Shown here in pieces: positions 27,787 to 37,284 of a stretch of 64,000 nt of DNA. Under the pieces are notes generated by a model that saw nothing but the letters and a program-made list of their open reading frames with translations, was not told the DNA's origin and ran no database searches. The stretch's first letter is position 1. Each line of letters starts with the position of its first letter. Origin of the DNA: Pontibacter arcticus (lineage in GTDB: Bacteria > Bacteroidota > Bacteroidia > Cytophagales > Hymenobacteraceae); assembly GCF_003284895.1 (NCBI RefSeq), contig NZ_QMDV01000003.1:374501-438500 (forward strand). Direction: 5' to 3'. A program made the translations under genes and the position numbers.

Positions 27787-28763
27787 ACTTTATTAAAAGT
27801 TACTTTGAAGTATATTTTAGCTGTTTTCCAGAAGAGTAAGGGTGTTTTGTATAACCGGAGCGCCTGCTTTACCTGCGCATAAACGGCTTGTTTGTTTTTG
27901 GATCTGGACCAAAGCTGGCTGGCTGTTTTAAGTCCGTAGGCAGCATAATAACTTTTTGACCTGCGCAGGACCTCCTGTCGCTGGTTAAGTGGTAGGTACG
28001 TTTGTATCAAGTTGATAACATTGCTTATGTCTTCCAGGTTCTGGCCTGTCAGGTATTTGTTTTCTGTAATTGAGTTTGTGTGTTTCCGGTAATCGGCCAG
28101 AATTTCCGGAGTATACGCTACAGGATAATGCTTGGCAATGCGCACCCACATTTCCCAATCTTCGCCATATGTTAAGCCATAAAAAGATCCCAGCTTTTCG
28201 TATACTTCGCGTCGCACTACCTTAGCTACATATTGTGTCCGCTGCCTTTCCGCAATCTGCACGAGCCAGTTCTCTAAGATCCCGTCCTTTTGTATGATAC
28301 GACCCTGATCATATATTCTGGCGCCATTTTCATCTACGCAGCTATAACGGCAAAAAGCTGCACCCGCTTCCGGGTATTGCTCAAAGAGGGATGTTATTTT
28401 TGCATAAAACCCTTCCCGTACTTTATCATCGCCATGTAACAGGTGTACCAACTGGCCCTGTGCCCGGTTAATACAGGTTTCGAAATTACGCAGGCTGCCT
28501 ACGTTCTGTGGTTGTCTGTAGTATTTAATGCGGCCTTTGCCAATCTCGTTTACCAACGCTTCCACATCTGTATCGGTGCTGGCATCGTCCACTACCTCTA
28601 TCTGCATCATATCTTCGGATATTTGCTGGCGAAGCAGGCAGTTGAGGGTCTGGGGCAGAAATATGGAACAGTTATATACAGGTATCATTACTGACCATAA
28701 GGGCCTTTCCCGATCGGAAGGAAGGGGCAGGATAGCAGGTGGCGAAGCAGGTATTCTTGTCAT
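27783..28763 (-). CDS. GT2 glycosyltransferase
   Basis: A 326-aa family 2 glycosyltransferase. The N-terminal PLWSVMIPVYNC, EVVDDASTD and the DxD-like LLHGDD form the nucleotide-sugar site, and GEDWEMWVRIA carries the ED motif near residue 200. No membrane segment is obvious, so it is probably cytoplasmic or peripheral. It overlaps the next gene by 4 bp and follows the preceding one by about 50 bp. It ends AAA GTA TGA, with the stop in a motif variant. Confidence 0.9.
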   Translation of the reverse strand: MTRIPASPPAILPLPSDRERPLWSVMIPVYNCSIFLPQTLNCLLRQQISEDMMQIEVVDDASTDTDVEALVNEIGKGRIKYYRQPQNVGSLRNFETCINRAQGQLVHLLHGDDKVREGFYAKITSLFEQYPEAGAAFCRYSCVDENGARIYDQGRIIQKDGILENWLVQIAERQRTQYVAKVVRREVYEKLGSFYGLTYGEDWEMWVRIAKHYPVAYTPEILADYRKHTNSITENKYLTGQNLEDISNVINLIQTYLPLNQRQEVLRRSKSYYAAYGLKTASQLWSRSKNKQAVYAQVKQALRLYKTPLLFWKTAKIYFKVTFNKV

Positions 28764-28813
28764 TGGTTTTTAGGCCTGTTCTTAAGGTACGGTTAGTAAT
28801 ATTACATGTGTTT

Positions 28814-30106
28814 TTATGCGTTACTGTTTGTTTTCTCTTGTACTTGTTGCGAGGGTACCGGGGCAGCAGGCTCATTTCTTATATAAGCCTGCTTATCTTC
28901 TGATGGTGTTTTAGCGGCTATCTTACAGGCATATGCCTGGCTGGCCCTGTAAGCCCCAGGGCTCTGCAGCATGCCAGCTAATTCTATCAGAACAAACTTT
29001 CTGGAAAGGGGTGCACGTGGCTTTAAAAAATTCCGGAAATGCCAAGTTCCTATCCAATCTAGTAAAAAAAATATCAGGATAGAAGACAATTTAATGTTCT
29101 TATTTTTAAAACATGTAATAAGGTAACAACCAAAGCTGCGGCCATTGTCTTTTATCTGTTTTTGAAGCTCAGGCAGATGCTGCCGGTGTGTATGCCAAAC
29201 CAGCATGGCCGGGTCGTAAACAAAAGTATAGCCTTTACTGAGTAGCCTGAAAAACATCTCAATATCGCCGGCGCCACAGCTAGGCGTACCTACGTCCAGT
29301 GCCGTATCAAAAAGCCCTGTCTGTTGAAATATAGCACGCCTGAAAGCCATATTGACACCTATGCCAACGCTTCCGGACCGGAGCATCTGGCGATCTGACA
29401 AAGTTTTTCGGGATAGTTTTCTGTATGAAAAACCATGCCCCATACCACCATAACCAAACTCGAAAATGTGCTGTGCCCTGGTTTCTAGTTCTGCAGGAGC
29501 CACAAGGCCGGTAACAGCAGTTACGTCCGGGTCGGCTAAAGTTTTAGCTATTGCCTGTAGCCAGAATTTATCTACACAGGCATCATCATCCGTAAAGGCT
29601 ACTATACTGTAGTTGGCTTCTGCAATACCGCGGTTGCGGGCCCAGTCCAACCCAGGGCGGTCTTCGCGCACATAACGTACTGGCATACCAGTTGTCAGTT
29701 CCAGGGTATCATTGTTAGAGGGTGCATTATCCACCACAATAATCTCGAAGGTCGGATACTCCAGAGTAAATAACGTATCCAGGCAACGCGCCAGAAACTG
29801 TGTACGATTACGCGTACAAACAATCACACTGATGCCTTCTGAAGTATGAGCGGCTGGTACAGAAGCCTGGACCGGCATAAACTGGCGGCGTTGTGCCTGA
29901 TGCAAAAGACGATAGCCGATCTTATTTTTTATAACTTCCTCCAGGTGCTCCTTTGTTATTTGGTTAACCTGAGCGGTTGGAATCGTTATCCAGCCAAGTG
30001 GTAAACGGTTATAACGCACCAGTATATGGTAACTTTTGTAAGCCGCATCTACCTGTATCGCAGTCAGCCCCTCGCTCAGTTCAACTTCAAGTACTTTAGT
30101 TTGCAT
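28814..30106 (-). CDS. GT2 glycosyltransferase with N-terminal accessory domain
   Basis: A 430-aa protein. Residues about 90-340 are a GT2 domain (ISVIVCTRNR, IIVVDNAPS, AFTDDD as the DxD motif, and GAGDIEMF). The first 85 residues are a separate small domain with the pattern ILVRYNRLPLGWI followed by an amphipathic helix. The same kind of segment starts the GT at 31369 and appears at the C-terminus of the GT at 30096. A hydrophobic stretch near residue 345 may touch the membrane. It overlaps the upstream gene by 11 bp. Confidence 0.88.
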   Translation of the reverse strand: MQTKVLEVELSEGLTAIQVDAAYKSYHILVRYNRLPLGWITIPTAQVNQITKEHLEEVIKNKIGYRLLHQAQRRQFMPVQASVPAAHTSEGISVIVCTRNRTQFLARCLDTLFTLEYPTFEIIVVDNAPSNNDTLELTTGMPVRYVREDRPGLDWARNRGIAEANYSIVAFTDDDACVDKFWLQAIAKTLADPDVTAVTGLVAPAELETRAQHIFEFGYGGMGHGFSYRKLSRKTLSDRQMLRSGSVGIGVNMAFRRAIFQQTGLFDTALDVGTPSCGAGDIEMFFRLLSKGYTFVYDPAMLVWHTHRQHLPELQKQIKDNGRSFGCYLITCFKNKNIKLSSILIFFLLDWIGTWHFRNFLKPRAPLSRKFVLIELAGMLQSPGAYRASQAYACKIAAKTPSEDKQAYIRNEPAAPVPSQQVQEKTNSNA

Positions 30107-31376
30107 AAAGTATGTTTTGTGGTTGAGAATTCAGTTTGCTGCTATCTGCTGTTAATTTATCAAGGGCAAGCGCCTGCGATAGCTGCCAGCTATACCGATG
30201 CGCTAACTCGGCGCGTAGGTGCATGCCGCGCAAAGGCTCAGCGCCATGTTGTGGCGCAATAATGCCTATGAACTGGTCACCGTAACGTAAGTTGACCGTT
30301 GCAGGGCGTAGCTGGTCTACCTGTGCTTCTGCATTTTGCATGCCCTGGTCCAGGTTGATGTCCACTGCCGGAACAGGTATAAGTGGCTTTCTGTATTCCC
30401 GTATATAGTTACGGAGTTGTACCAGGTTCGGCAATTGGTCAGAAACGCCTTTCATATACCAGTAATACTGTAGTATTCTGGAGTACTTGTGCCATCTTTT
30501 CCGGGAGTTTATCTTCAGGAGGAGGTCAACCCAAGCTGCCAGTATAAAAGCAAACAGATTACCGATAGCAGGCACCCTGAAAACCAGCGTAAATAAGAGC
30601 CTGCGTACCCTGGCATGTCTTTTTGAATAGGACGCAAAGTATAAATTACGAACTAAATCAGGGTGTAAGCGGCCAAACTGCACATCGGCATTCCCTTCCT
30701 GGCGTTTGCGTGTAAGCGATCTGCTGAAGTCGGTTGCTTCGTCGCGGTGCACAGCCCAGGCATCCGTAGAGAAATAAAAATCTACCCCGGCTTTGATCAG
30801 CCTGACACCAAACTCGTAATCTTCGCGGCAACGCAGGGTTTCTTCGAAGCCGTTGAGCTGCTTGAAGACGGTGGCCGGTAAAGAGAAGTTACCGCTTAGC
30901 AAATCAGTATACATAAAACGGTAGCCTGGCTGCCGCATGGTATAAAACTTACTTTCCCACCATGATCTGAGCCGGGTAATATATTTGCCAGTAAGTTTGG
31001 TTGATTTGTAAGGCAGGTACCCGATTACAACCCGGTTAGGAATAGTATGCGCCAGTACATGTGCCTGCACCAGACCAGGACACGGCTCCAGGTCATCATC
31101 CAGAAAAATAAGTAGTGTGCCCTGGGCCACGGCTACGCCACGGTTTCGGGCAACAGATGGCCCCTGGTTAGTTAACTCGATCAGTTGTAGTTTATAGGGT
31201 ACATCGAGGGCAGCAACAATGTCTTTGGTTTGGTTATTACAGCCATCTGCCACAACAATAACCTCCAGCAAGTGCATAGGATAATCCTGAACAGCAAGTC
31301 CGTTAAGTAACCTCCCCAAAGATTCCGGGCGATTATGGGTGGGTATGATAATGCTGACTTCCTGTTCGTTATACAT
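30096..31376 (-). CDS. GT2 glycosyltransferase with C-terminal accessory domain
   Basis: A 426-aa family 2 glycosyltransferase from the ATG at 31376. A GTG at 31385 is 3 codons earlier. VSIIIPTHNRPESL, VVADGCNNQT and the DxD motif FLDDD are in the first 110 residues, and REDYEFGVRL is the second acidic motif. The C-terminal 90 residues include VNLRYGDQFIGII followed by a helix, matching the pattern of the N-terminal extra domain of the two neighbouring GTs. The function is addition of a sugar to the glycan exported by Wzm/Wzt. It overlaps both neighbours by a few bases. Confidence 0.87.
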   Translation of the reverse strand: MYNEQEVSIIIPTHNRPESLGRLLNGLAVQDYPMHLLEVIVVADGCNNQTKDIVAALDVPYKLQLIELTNQGPSVARNRGVAVAQGTLLIFLDDDLEPCPGLVQAHVLAHTIPNRVVIGYLPYKSTKLTGKYITRLRSWWESKFYTMRQPGYRFMYTDLLSGNFSLPATVFKQLNGFEETLRCREDYEFGVRLIKAGVDFYFSTDAWAVHRDEATDFSRSLTRKRQEGNADVQFGRLHPDLVRNLYFASYSKRHARVRRLLFTLVFRVPAIGNLFAFILAAWVDLLLKINSRKRWHKYSRILQYYWYMKGVSDQLPNLVQLRNYIREYRKPLIPVPAVDINLDQGMQNAEAQVDQLRPATVNLRYGDQFIGIIAPQHGAEPLRGMHLRAELAHRYSWQLSQALALDKLTADSSKLNSQPQNILYAN

Positions 31377-32559
31377 GGGCTGCACGTGCTTTTAGCTTTT
31401 TTCTTGATTTAAAGTATAAACCTGGTCCGGCCAGGCAGCCTTTCAGTTCGGCAAGTATAAGGGGAGCAGGGATGGCGCCCGGGCGTTTTAACAATGCTTT
31501 TACAAGCGATTTTAGCTGGCTGTACCAAAACCAATTGAACGCAATTTTAAAAACGCCCCATTCTTTGTTTATAAGTAAGTGGCGGGTTAAGAGTGCATAA
31601 ACACCTACGCCGTAGCCATACAAAGTAGATTCCAGTTCCTGCATGGATCTGCGGTGGCGGTGCCAGCTGAGTGCGGCCGGCTCGTATATGATCGTATAAC
31701 CTGCTACTAATATTCGTGTAAATATCTCGTGGTCGCCGCCAGAGTGAGTAGGTGTTCCGGCATCCAGTGCTTCATCAAAAAAACCAACCTCGTGGCAGAT
31801 ACTTTTGCGCAGCGCCATGTTCGCGCCTGCCCCTATACGGCCGGTTGCCAGCGGGTTTAACGTATTTTCGGAGTGAAGTATGCGTCGGAAACCACGGCCA
31901 AAGGGTGTAAATTTTTCAAATGTTTCCTGGGCTTCTGTTTCTAATTCCAGTGGCATGGTTAAACCGGTTACACACTGCACTAACGGGTAACTGAAATTTA
32001 GCAGGATGGCTTTTAACCAGCCTGCATCGGGGGTGGCATCATCATCTGTAAAAGCCACAATTTCGTTTGACGCCTCACGCATGGCTCTGTTGCGGGCTAC
32101 ATTTAAACCTGGCCGGTCTTCGCGTACGTAACGTACGCGTGGGTAAGCGGCAACCAGCTTTTGCGTGGCATCCGTTGAGGGGCAGTTATCAATTATTAGA
32201 AATTCCTGGCCAAGATCAGGTAGGCGCATCAGGGCTTCCAGGCACCGTTCCAGATCATCGGGCCTGTCGCGGGTGCAAACAGCTATTGTAGCGCCAGGCA
32301 AAGTATAACCTGCCACAGCTTTTTCGTCCCAGTTTAAATAAGCATGCACCTGGCTTTGCCATAACGTATGGCTGACCGTATTTAAGATTTTAGATAGATT
32401 CTCCGTGATCTCTACTATGCCGTTTCGTACATCCAGTATAATTTTTCCTTCCGGGCGGCCTTTGTACCTCAGCAAAACAAAAGCCTTAGTATAATGCCCC
32501 GAAACAGAAACGTTTGGCGGTAGGTTTTCCAGTTCCAGATCAAGTACAGCTGTTGCCAT
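31369..32559 (-). CDS. GT2 glycosyltransferase with N-terminal accessory domain
   Basis: A 396-aa protein from the ATG at 32559. The longer frame to 32679 runs into the Wzt gene and is rejected. Residues 1-90 form the small domain (FVLLRYKGRPEGKI plus helix) shared with the GT at 28814. The GT2 core then follows with TIAVCTRDRPDDL, LIIDNCPSTD, AFTDDDA (DxD) and SGGDHEIFTRIL. The layout and length closely parallel the 28814 enzyme, suggesting duplication inside the operon. The upstream Wzt gene ends 50 bp away. Confidence 0.88.
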   Translation of the reverse strand: MATAVLDLELENLPPNVSVSGHYTKAFVLLRYKGRPEGKIILDVRNGIVEITENLSKILNTVSHTLWQSQVHAYLNWDEKAVAGYTLPGATIAVCTRDRPDDLERCLEALMRLPDLGQEFLIIDNCPSTDATQKLVAAYPRVRYVREDRPGLNVARNRAMREASNEIVAFTDDDATPDAGWLKAILLNFSYPLVQCVTGLTMPLELETEAQETFEKFTPFGRGFRRILHSENTLNPLATGRIGAGANMALRKSICHEVGFFDEALDAGTPTHSGGDHEIFTRILVAGYTIIYEPAALSWHRHRRSMQELESTLYGYGVGVYALLTRHLLINKEWGVFKIAFNWFWYSQLKSLVKALLKRPGAIPAPLILAELKGCLAGPGLYFKSRKKLKARAAHV

Positions 32560-32609
32560 GAAGTATAAAGTATAAATCGTTGTAAGTAGTTTGTTAAGTA
32601 CGGAAGGTG

Positions 32610-33896
32610 TTAAACATCCAATACCATTTCTTTCTGCTCCAGGTGCACCGGGAATTGTGGCCGCACCGCTCCCCACCATTTACCAAACCATTGCAGGTCG
32701 CCACGGTAGTCTTCCATATCAAACGATACACACTCATTGAAATCCAGGAGGTGTGTGGCAGAGTCCTTCAGGAAATTCATACTTATATAGTAAGAACCAT
32801 CGTTCAGGAAATTGCCCGGTATCGTACATTCACCTTCTAAAATGCCCGGTTTAAAGCAATTTACAATTGGCGAAAGCACATTAAAAACGCATTCGCCGGT
32901 ATAAGAGAACAACAGAATACGAGCGCTGATATTGACATGTTCCTGCAGGTTCCAGAACTGGAACTTAAATGTAAGCGCCGTACGGATGTCGATCATGTCG
33001 TTCGGGTTGTTCAGGTGAGGAACAATCTCAACGCTTTTAACCCGGATGTTATCGTTGCCCGGTGCATTTTCGATGGTATCCCATTCCTGCTGCAGCCTGT
33101 GTTTCTGCACACTGGCTACATACTTGTTCACGATATCGTTTGCGGTTCCCCATTCCTTTACATTTCCGTTTTGTAACCAGAGCGCTTTGGTACAAAGGGT
33201 ATTAACGGCCTGCATGCTGTGGCTCACAAAAAGTATGGTTCTGCCATCTGTTTGTGCAATCTCGTTCATCTTACCCAGGCACTTTTTCTGGAAATCATTA
33301 TCACCCACGGCAAGCACTTCGTCCACAATCAGGATATCAGGCTCTAAGTGTGCCGCTACTGAAAAGGCCAGGCGAACATACATGCCTGATGAATAACGCT
33401 TTACAGGTGTGTCAATAAACTTCTCGATCCCGGAGAATGCTACGATCTCATCAAATTTTCTACGGATTTCGTCTCGGCTCATGCCCAGTGTATACCCGCT
33501 GATAAAGATGTTTTCTCTGCCTGTCAGTTCGTTATGGAAACCTGTTCCTACTTCGAGTAAACTGCTGACTTTGCCGTTCCCTCTTACAAAGCCTTGCGTG
33601 GGCCGCACAATGCGCGAAATAATTTTAAGCAGCGTAGATTTACCGGAGCCGTTGTTTCCGATAATCCCTAATACTTCGCCTTTCTTAACATCAAATGAAA
33701 CATTGTTGAGTGCCCACAGGTCGTTGCCATCCATACCGTCTGCGTTTACGCCATGCCCCTGAAAAAAAGGCTCCTCTTTTTTCAGAATATTGGTAGATAC
33801 CCAGCGTTGAAGATCCTGCCTGAACGAACCGGTTCCGATCGTACCCAAACGATACATTTTGGAGAGGTTCTGTACATCAATAATTATTTCAGACAT
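32610..33896 (-). CDS. ABC transporter ATP-binding protein for polysaccharide export (Wzt type)
   Basis: A 428-aa protein. An N-terminal ATPase has Walker A GNNGSGKST at residues 80-88, signature YSSGM at 168-172 and Walker B ILIVDEV ending at 194. The C-terminal 170 residues are an extra beta-rich domain of the Wzt-C kind, which in O-antigen exporters binds the modified end of the glycan. The insertion before Walker A (residues 38-60) is longer than usual. With the permease 5 bp upstream it forms an ABC-2 exporter that moves an undecaprenyl-linked glycan across the inner membrane. Confidence 0.92.
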   Translation of the reverse strand: MSEIIIDVQNLSKMYRLGTIGTGSFRQDLQRWVSTNILKKEEPFFQGHGVNADGMDGNDLWALNNVSFDVKKGEVLGIIGNNGSGKSTLLKIISRIVRPTQGFVRGNGKVSSLLEVGTGFHNELTGRENIFISGYTLGMSRDEIRRKFDEIVAFSGIEKFIDTPVKRYSSGMYVRLAFSVAAHLEPDILIVDEVLAVGDNDFQKKCLGKMNEIAQTDGRTILFVSHSMQAVNTLCTKALWLQNGNVKEWGTANDIVNKYVASVQKHRLQQEWDTIENAPGNDNIRVKSVEIVPHLNNPNDMIDIRTALTFKFQFWNLQEHVNISARILLFSYTGECVFNVLSPIVNCFKPGILEGECTIPGNFLNDGSYYISMNFLKDSATHLLDFNECVSFDMEDYRGDLQWFGKWWGAVRPQFPVHLEQKEMVLDV

Positions 33897-33901
33897 GTTA
33901 T

Positions 33902-34759
33902 TTATACGATATCAATTAAACTATCGCCCTTTTTATTGAACAGAAGCAACGATACAACCAGCACTAAAAATGAAAAAGCCAGGCTATAGAAAAGCATGTC
34001 GTAACTTACCACTCCTTCGCCCAGCAGGCTTAGCCGGAACAGTTCGAATAGCGGAGTGAGGGGATTCAGGTGTACAATCCAGCGAACATCTTCAGGCAGC
34101 GACAAGACAGGATAAATAACAGGTGTAGCAAACATCAACAACCTTGTGCCCAAACTCACGAAACCTGAGATATCCCGGTATTTAGCTGTGATCACTGAAA
34201 AAGCAAGCCCCAGGCCCAGGCTCATGGCGCCAACTGCCAGCACCACCACCGGTAAGGCCAACAGCCACGAACTGAAATTGGGCGAAAAGTCTTTGAAGGC
34301 CATGTAGTACCCGATCATCAGCAAAAGCAAAAAAAGCGAAATGCCGAACCGAATAAAACGGGTGCACATAATGGCAATGGGAACTACTAGCCTGGGGAAG
34401 TATACTTTGTTGAAAACCTGGGTATTATCCCTGAAAACATTGTTGGTGCCTCCGAACGAGTCGTTAAAAAAATTCCAGAGGATGATCCCCGAAAAATAAA
34501 AAAGCAGCGGCGGCAAAGAGCCTGTAGATAACCCGACCAGACGGCCGAAAATAAGCGCGTAAGTAACCAATGTTAAAACCGGTTGCAACAGCATCCAGGC
34601 CGGCCCAAGTATGGTTTGCTGGTAGTTAACCAGGAAATCGCGGCGTACCAGGCTGGAAAGCAAGTGCCGGTATGCCCAAATCTCAGTAAAGTGTGTACCC
34701 CAATAGCTCGACTGGTTTGATATCTCCCATTCCCACTTCTTCTTCTCCTCTGCTACCAT
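33902..34759 (-). CDS. ABC-2 type polysaccharide export permease (Wzm type)
   Basis: A 285-aa membrane protein with about six transmembrane helices in the ABC2 permease arrangement. An amphipathic N-terminal region (HLLSSLVRRDFLVNYQQT) leads to GPAWMLLQPVLTLV, typical of Wzm/TagG. It is the membrane partner of the Wzt ATPase 5 bp downstream and is the first gene of the leftward operon. The 325-bp region upstream is AT-rich and shows no TAnnTTTG box that I can defend, so the promoter is undefined. Confidence 0.92.
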   Translation of the reverse strand: MVAEEKKKWEWEISNQSSYWGTHFTEIWAYRHLLSSLVRRDFLVNYQQTILGPAWMLLQPVLTLVTYALIFGRLVGLSTGSLPPLLFYFSGIILWNFFNDSFGGTNNVFRDNTQVFNKVYFPRLVVPIAIMCTRFIRFGISLFLLLLMIGYYMAFKDFSPNFSSWLLALPVVVLAVGAMSLGLGLAFSVITAKYRDISGFVSLGTRLLMFATPVIYPVLSLPEDVRWIVHLNPLTPLFELFRLSLLGEGVVSYDMLFYSLAFSFLVLVVSLLLFNKKGDSLIDIV

Positions 34760-35024
34760 ACTTTACTTGTTTTGTTAAAAATAAGAAGATAAATTAATAT
34801 TATAACAAGTTTTAATATTAAAAATATATTGGAATCAGAATATATACTTATTTAGTTGCTAGAAGGTTATGCTATACTTTGATTTAAGTTAAATGCATGC
34901 ATCTACGATCTTCCTTAATAACCGGATGTAGTTATAAGATATTGCAGTTGATTTGGAAAAATAGAGGGTATCTGGTAGTAAGTAGGATTAGTGAGGTGTT
35001 GTAATAAAAAAGCTATCTTAAAAC
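34760..35024. other. AT-rich intergenic region between wzm and dnaK
   Basis: About 265 bp, notably AT-rich at 34780-34850 (runs such as TTAATATTAAAAATATATT). It should contain the promoter of the leftward polysaccharide operon. I find two motif copies (TATACTT near 34855 and 34874) but no convincing TTTG-N19-TAnnTTTG and no gene. Confidence 0.4.
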
Positions 35025-35062
35025 AAAAAGTCCCCTGCCAATTGCTCAGCAGGGGACTTTTT
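35025..35062 (-). terminator. intrinsic terminator of dnaK
   Basis: A 14-bp perfect stem, AAAAAGTCCCCTGC with GCAGGGGACTTTTT, downstream of the leftward dnaK. Two tandem TATACTTT motif copies lie between it and the gene end. Confidence 0.9.
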
Positions 35063-35084
35063 ATACTTTATACTTTGCTACTGC

Positions 35085-37019
35085 TTATTTCGCAGTGCCG
35101 TCAACTTCTTCGTAGTCAACATCGGTTACACCGCCGTCGTTAGCTGCTGCACCTTGTGGGCCACCAGCCTGACCATTGCCAGTACCTTGTCCGTCAGCGC
35201 CTGGGGCACCTTGCGTGGCTGCGTACATCTCTTGCGATGCTGCGCTCCAGGCATTGTTCAGTGCTTCGGTTGCCGTGTCGATACCAGCGATGTCTTTGCT
35301 GCCATGTGCTGTTTTCAGCTGGGCAAGGGCACCTTCGATAGCTGTTTTGTTACCTTCCGATAACTTATCGCCATATTCTTTCAGCTGCTTTTCGGTCTGG
35401 AAGATCATCGAGTCGGCTGCGTTCAGCTTATCGATCTCTTCTTTCGCTTTCTTGTCAGCTTCAGCGTTAGCTTCTGCTTCCTGGCGCATTTTCTCGATTT
35501 CCTGCTCACTCAGGCCAGATGAAGCTTCGATACGGATTTTCTGCTCTTTACCGGTTGCTTTATCTTTAGCCGTTACGTGCAAAATACCGTTGGCATCTAT
35601 GTCGAAAATTACTTCTACCTGCGGAACACCACGTGGTGCTGGCGGAAGACCGTCTAAGTGGAATCGGCCAATGGTGCGGTTATCGCGTGCCATCGGGCGC
35701 TCTCCCTGCAGTACGTGAATTTCTACAGAAGGCTGGTTATCCGATGCAGTAGAGAAGGTTTCTGACTTTTTGGTCGGGATCGTTGTGTTCGATTCGATCA
35801 ACTTCGTCATCACGCCACCCATTGTTTCGATGCCCAGTGAAAGAGGTGTTACGTCCAGTAGAAGTACATCTTTTACTTCACCAGTTAATACACCACCTTG
35901 GATCGCAGCACCAATCGCAACAACTTCATCCGGGTTTACACCTTTAGAAGGCTTCTTGCCGAAGAACTTCTCCACTTCTTCCTGCACCCTCGGGATACGC
36001 GTGGAACCACCTACCAGGATCACTTCATCAATATCAGAAGTAGAAAGGCCGGCATCCTGAAGCGCTTTTTTACAAGGCTCCATCGATCTGCGGATCAAGT
36101 CATCAGCCAGCTGCTCAAATTTAGAACGGCTTAATCTGCGTACCAAGTGCTTTGGTATGCCATCAACCGGCATAATGTAGGGCAGGTTGATCTCTGTTTC
36201 GTTAGAAGAAGAAAGTTCGATCTTCGCTTTTTCAGCTGCTTCTTTTAAACGCTGCAGCGCCATTGGGTCTTTGCGCAGGTCGATGTTCTCGTCTTTTAAG
36301 AACTCTTCAGCTAGCCAGTTAATGATCTTCTGGTCAAAGTCATCACCACCTAAGTGAGTATCACCGTTCGTAGAAAGTACTTCGAACACGCCATCACCCA
36401 ACTCAAGTATAGAAATATCGAATGTACCGCCACCTAAGTCGAATACCGCGATCTTCTGATCTTTGTGTTTTTTATCCAAACCGTAAGCAAGCGCTGCTGC
36501 TGTTGGCTCATTGATGATACGCTTTACTTCAAGGCCTGCAATTTGTCCGGCTTCTTTGGTTGCCTGGCGCTGTGCATCGTTAAAGTAAGCTGGTACGGTA
36601 ATAACTGCTTCTGTAACTGTAGTGCCTAAGTAATCTTCTGCAGTAGCCTTCATTTTCTGAAGTACCATAGCCGAAATTTCCTGTGGCGTGTACTGGCGGT
36701 CGCCAATTTCTACGCGGATGGTGTTGTTACCACCTTGTACTACTTTGTAAGAAACCTGCTTTGATTCTTCGCTTACTTCGTTGTAGCTGTGGCCCATGAA
36801 GCGCTTGATAGAAGCAATTGTGTTTTGAGGATTTGTGATTGCCTGGCGTTTGGCAGGATCACCTACTTTACGCTCGCCGTTACCACCATCCAGGAATGCA
36901 ACGATAGACGGAGTAGTTCTGCGGCCTTCGCTGTTAGGAATTACAACCGGCTCGTTACCTTCCATTACGGAAACACATGAGTTTGTTGTTCCTAAGTCAA
37001 TACCAATTATTTTGCCCAT
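35085..37019 (-). CDS. dnaK: molecular chaperone DnaK (Hsp70)
   Basis: A 644-aa Hsp70. The ATPase domain starts [15 protein letters not shown] and includes [20 protein letters not shown] and the [10 protein letters not shown] motif. The linker [16 protein letters not shown] and the substrate domain follow. The C-terminal lid ends in a Gly/Ala-rich tail with DVDYEEVDG. It uses ATP cycles with DnaJ and GrpE to bind unfolded proteins. Neither partner gene is adjacent. The coding sequence has only one copy of the AGTATA hexamer in 1.9 kb, far fewer than neighbouring genes. No CIRCE-like element is visible upstream. Confidence 0.98.
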   Translation of the reverse strand: MGKIIGIDLGTTNSCVSVMEGNEPVVIPNSEGRRTTPSIVAFLDGGNGERKVGDPAKRQAITNPQNTIASIKRFMGHSYNEVSEESKQVSYKVVQGGNNTIRVEIGDRQYTPQEISAMVLQKMKATAEDYLGTTVTEAVITVPAYFNDAQRQATKEAGQIAGLEVKRIINEPTAAALAYGLDKKHKDQKIAVFDLGGGTFDISILELGDGVFEVLSTNGDTHLGGDDFDQKIINWLAEEFLKDENIDLRKDPMALQRLKEAAEKAKIELSSSNETEINLPYIMPVDGIPKHLVRRLSRSKFEQLADDLIRRSMEPCKKALQDAGLSTSDIDEVILVGGSTRIPRVQEEVEKFFGKKPSKGVNPDEVVAIGAAIQGGVLTGEVKDVLLLDVTPLSLGIETMGGVMTKLIESNTTIPTKKSETFSTASDNQPSVEIHVLQGERPMARDNRTIGRFHLDGLPPAPRGVPQVEVIFDIDANGILHVTAKDKATGKEQKIRIEASSGLSEQEIEKMRQEAEANAEADKKAKEEIDKLNAADSMIFQTEKQLKEYGDKLSEGNKTAIEGALAQLKTAHGSKDIAGIDTATEALNNAWSAASQEMYAATQGAPGADGQGTGNGQAGGPQGAAANDGGVTDVDYEEVDGTAK

Positions 37020-37284
37020 TCTATAGCTTTATTTATAGTTTCTGATTTAAAATTTCAATCTGTTGTTTCCTCTATAACAAGCTATGTGCCAACGCCCGTA
37101 TGGCCTTTATTTTATGTCATTCTGTCACGAGGTACAGGTATGCGTAAGTTTGTGTCTGACTTTTACCTGCAAAGCCAACCCGCCTGCGACATATTTACCT
37201 GAAGTATGAAAACGGAAAAACTATACCCTTGGGCTGAGGAGGTGGCGGATTTATACTTTGGCAACCGTATAGCAGCGCATTTTG

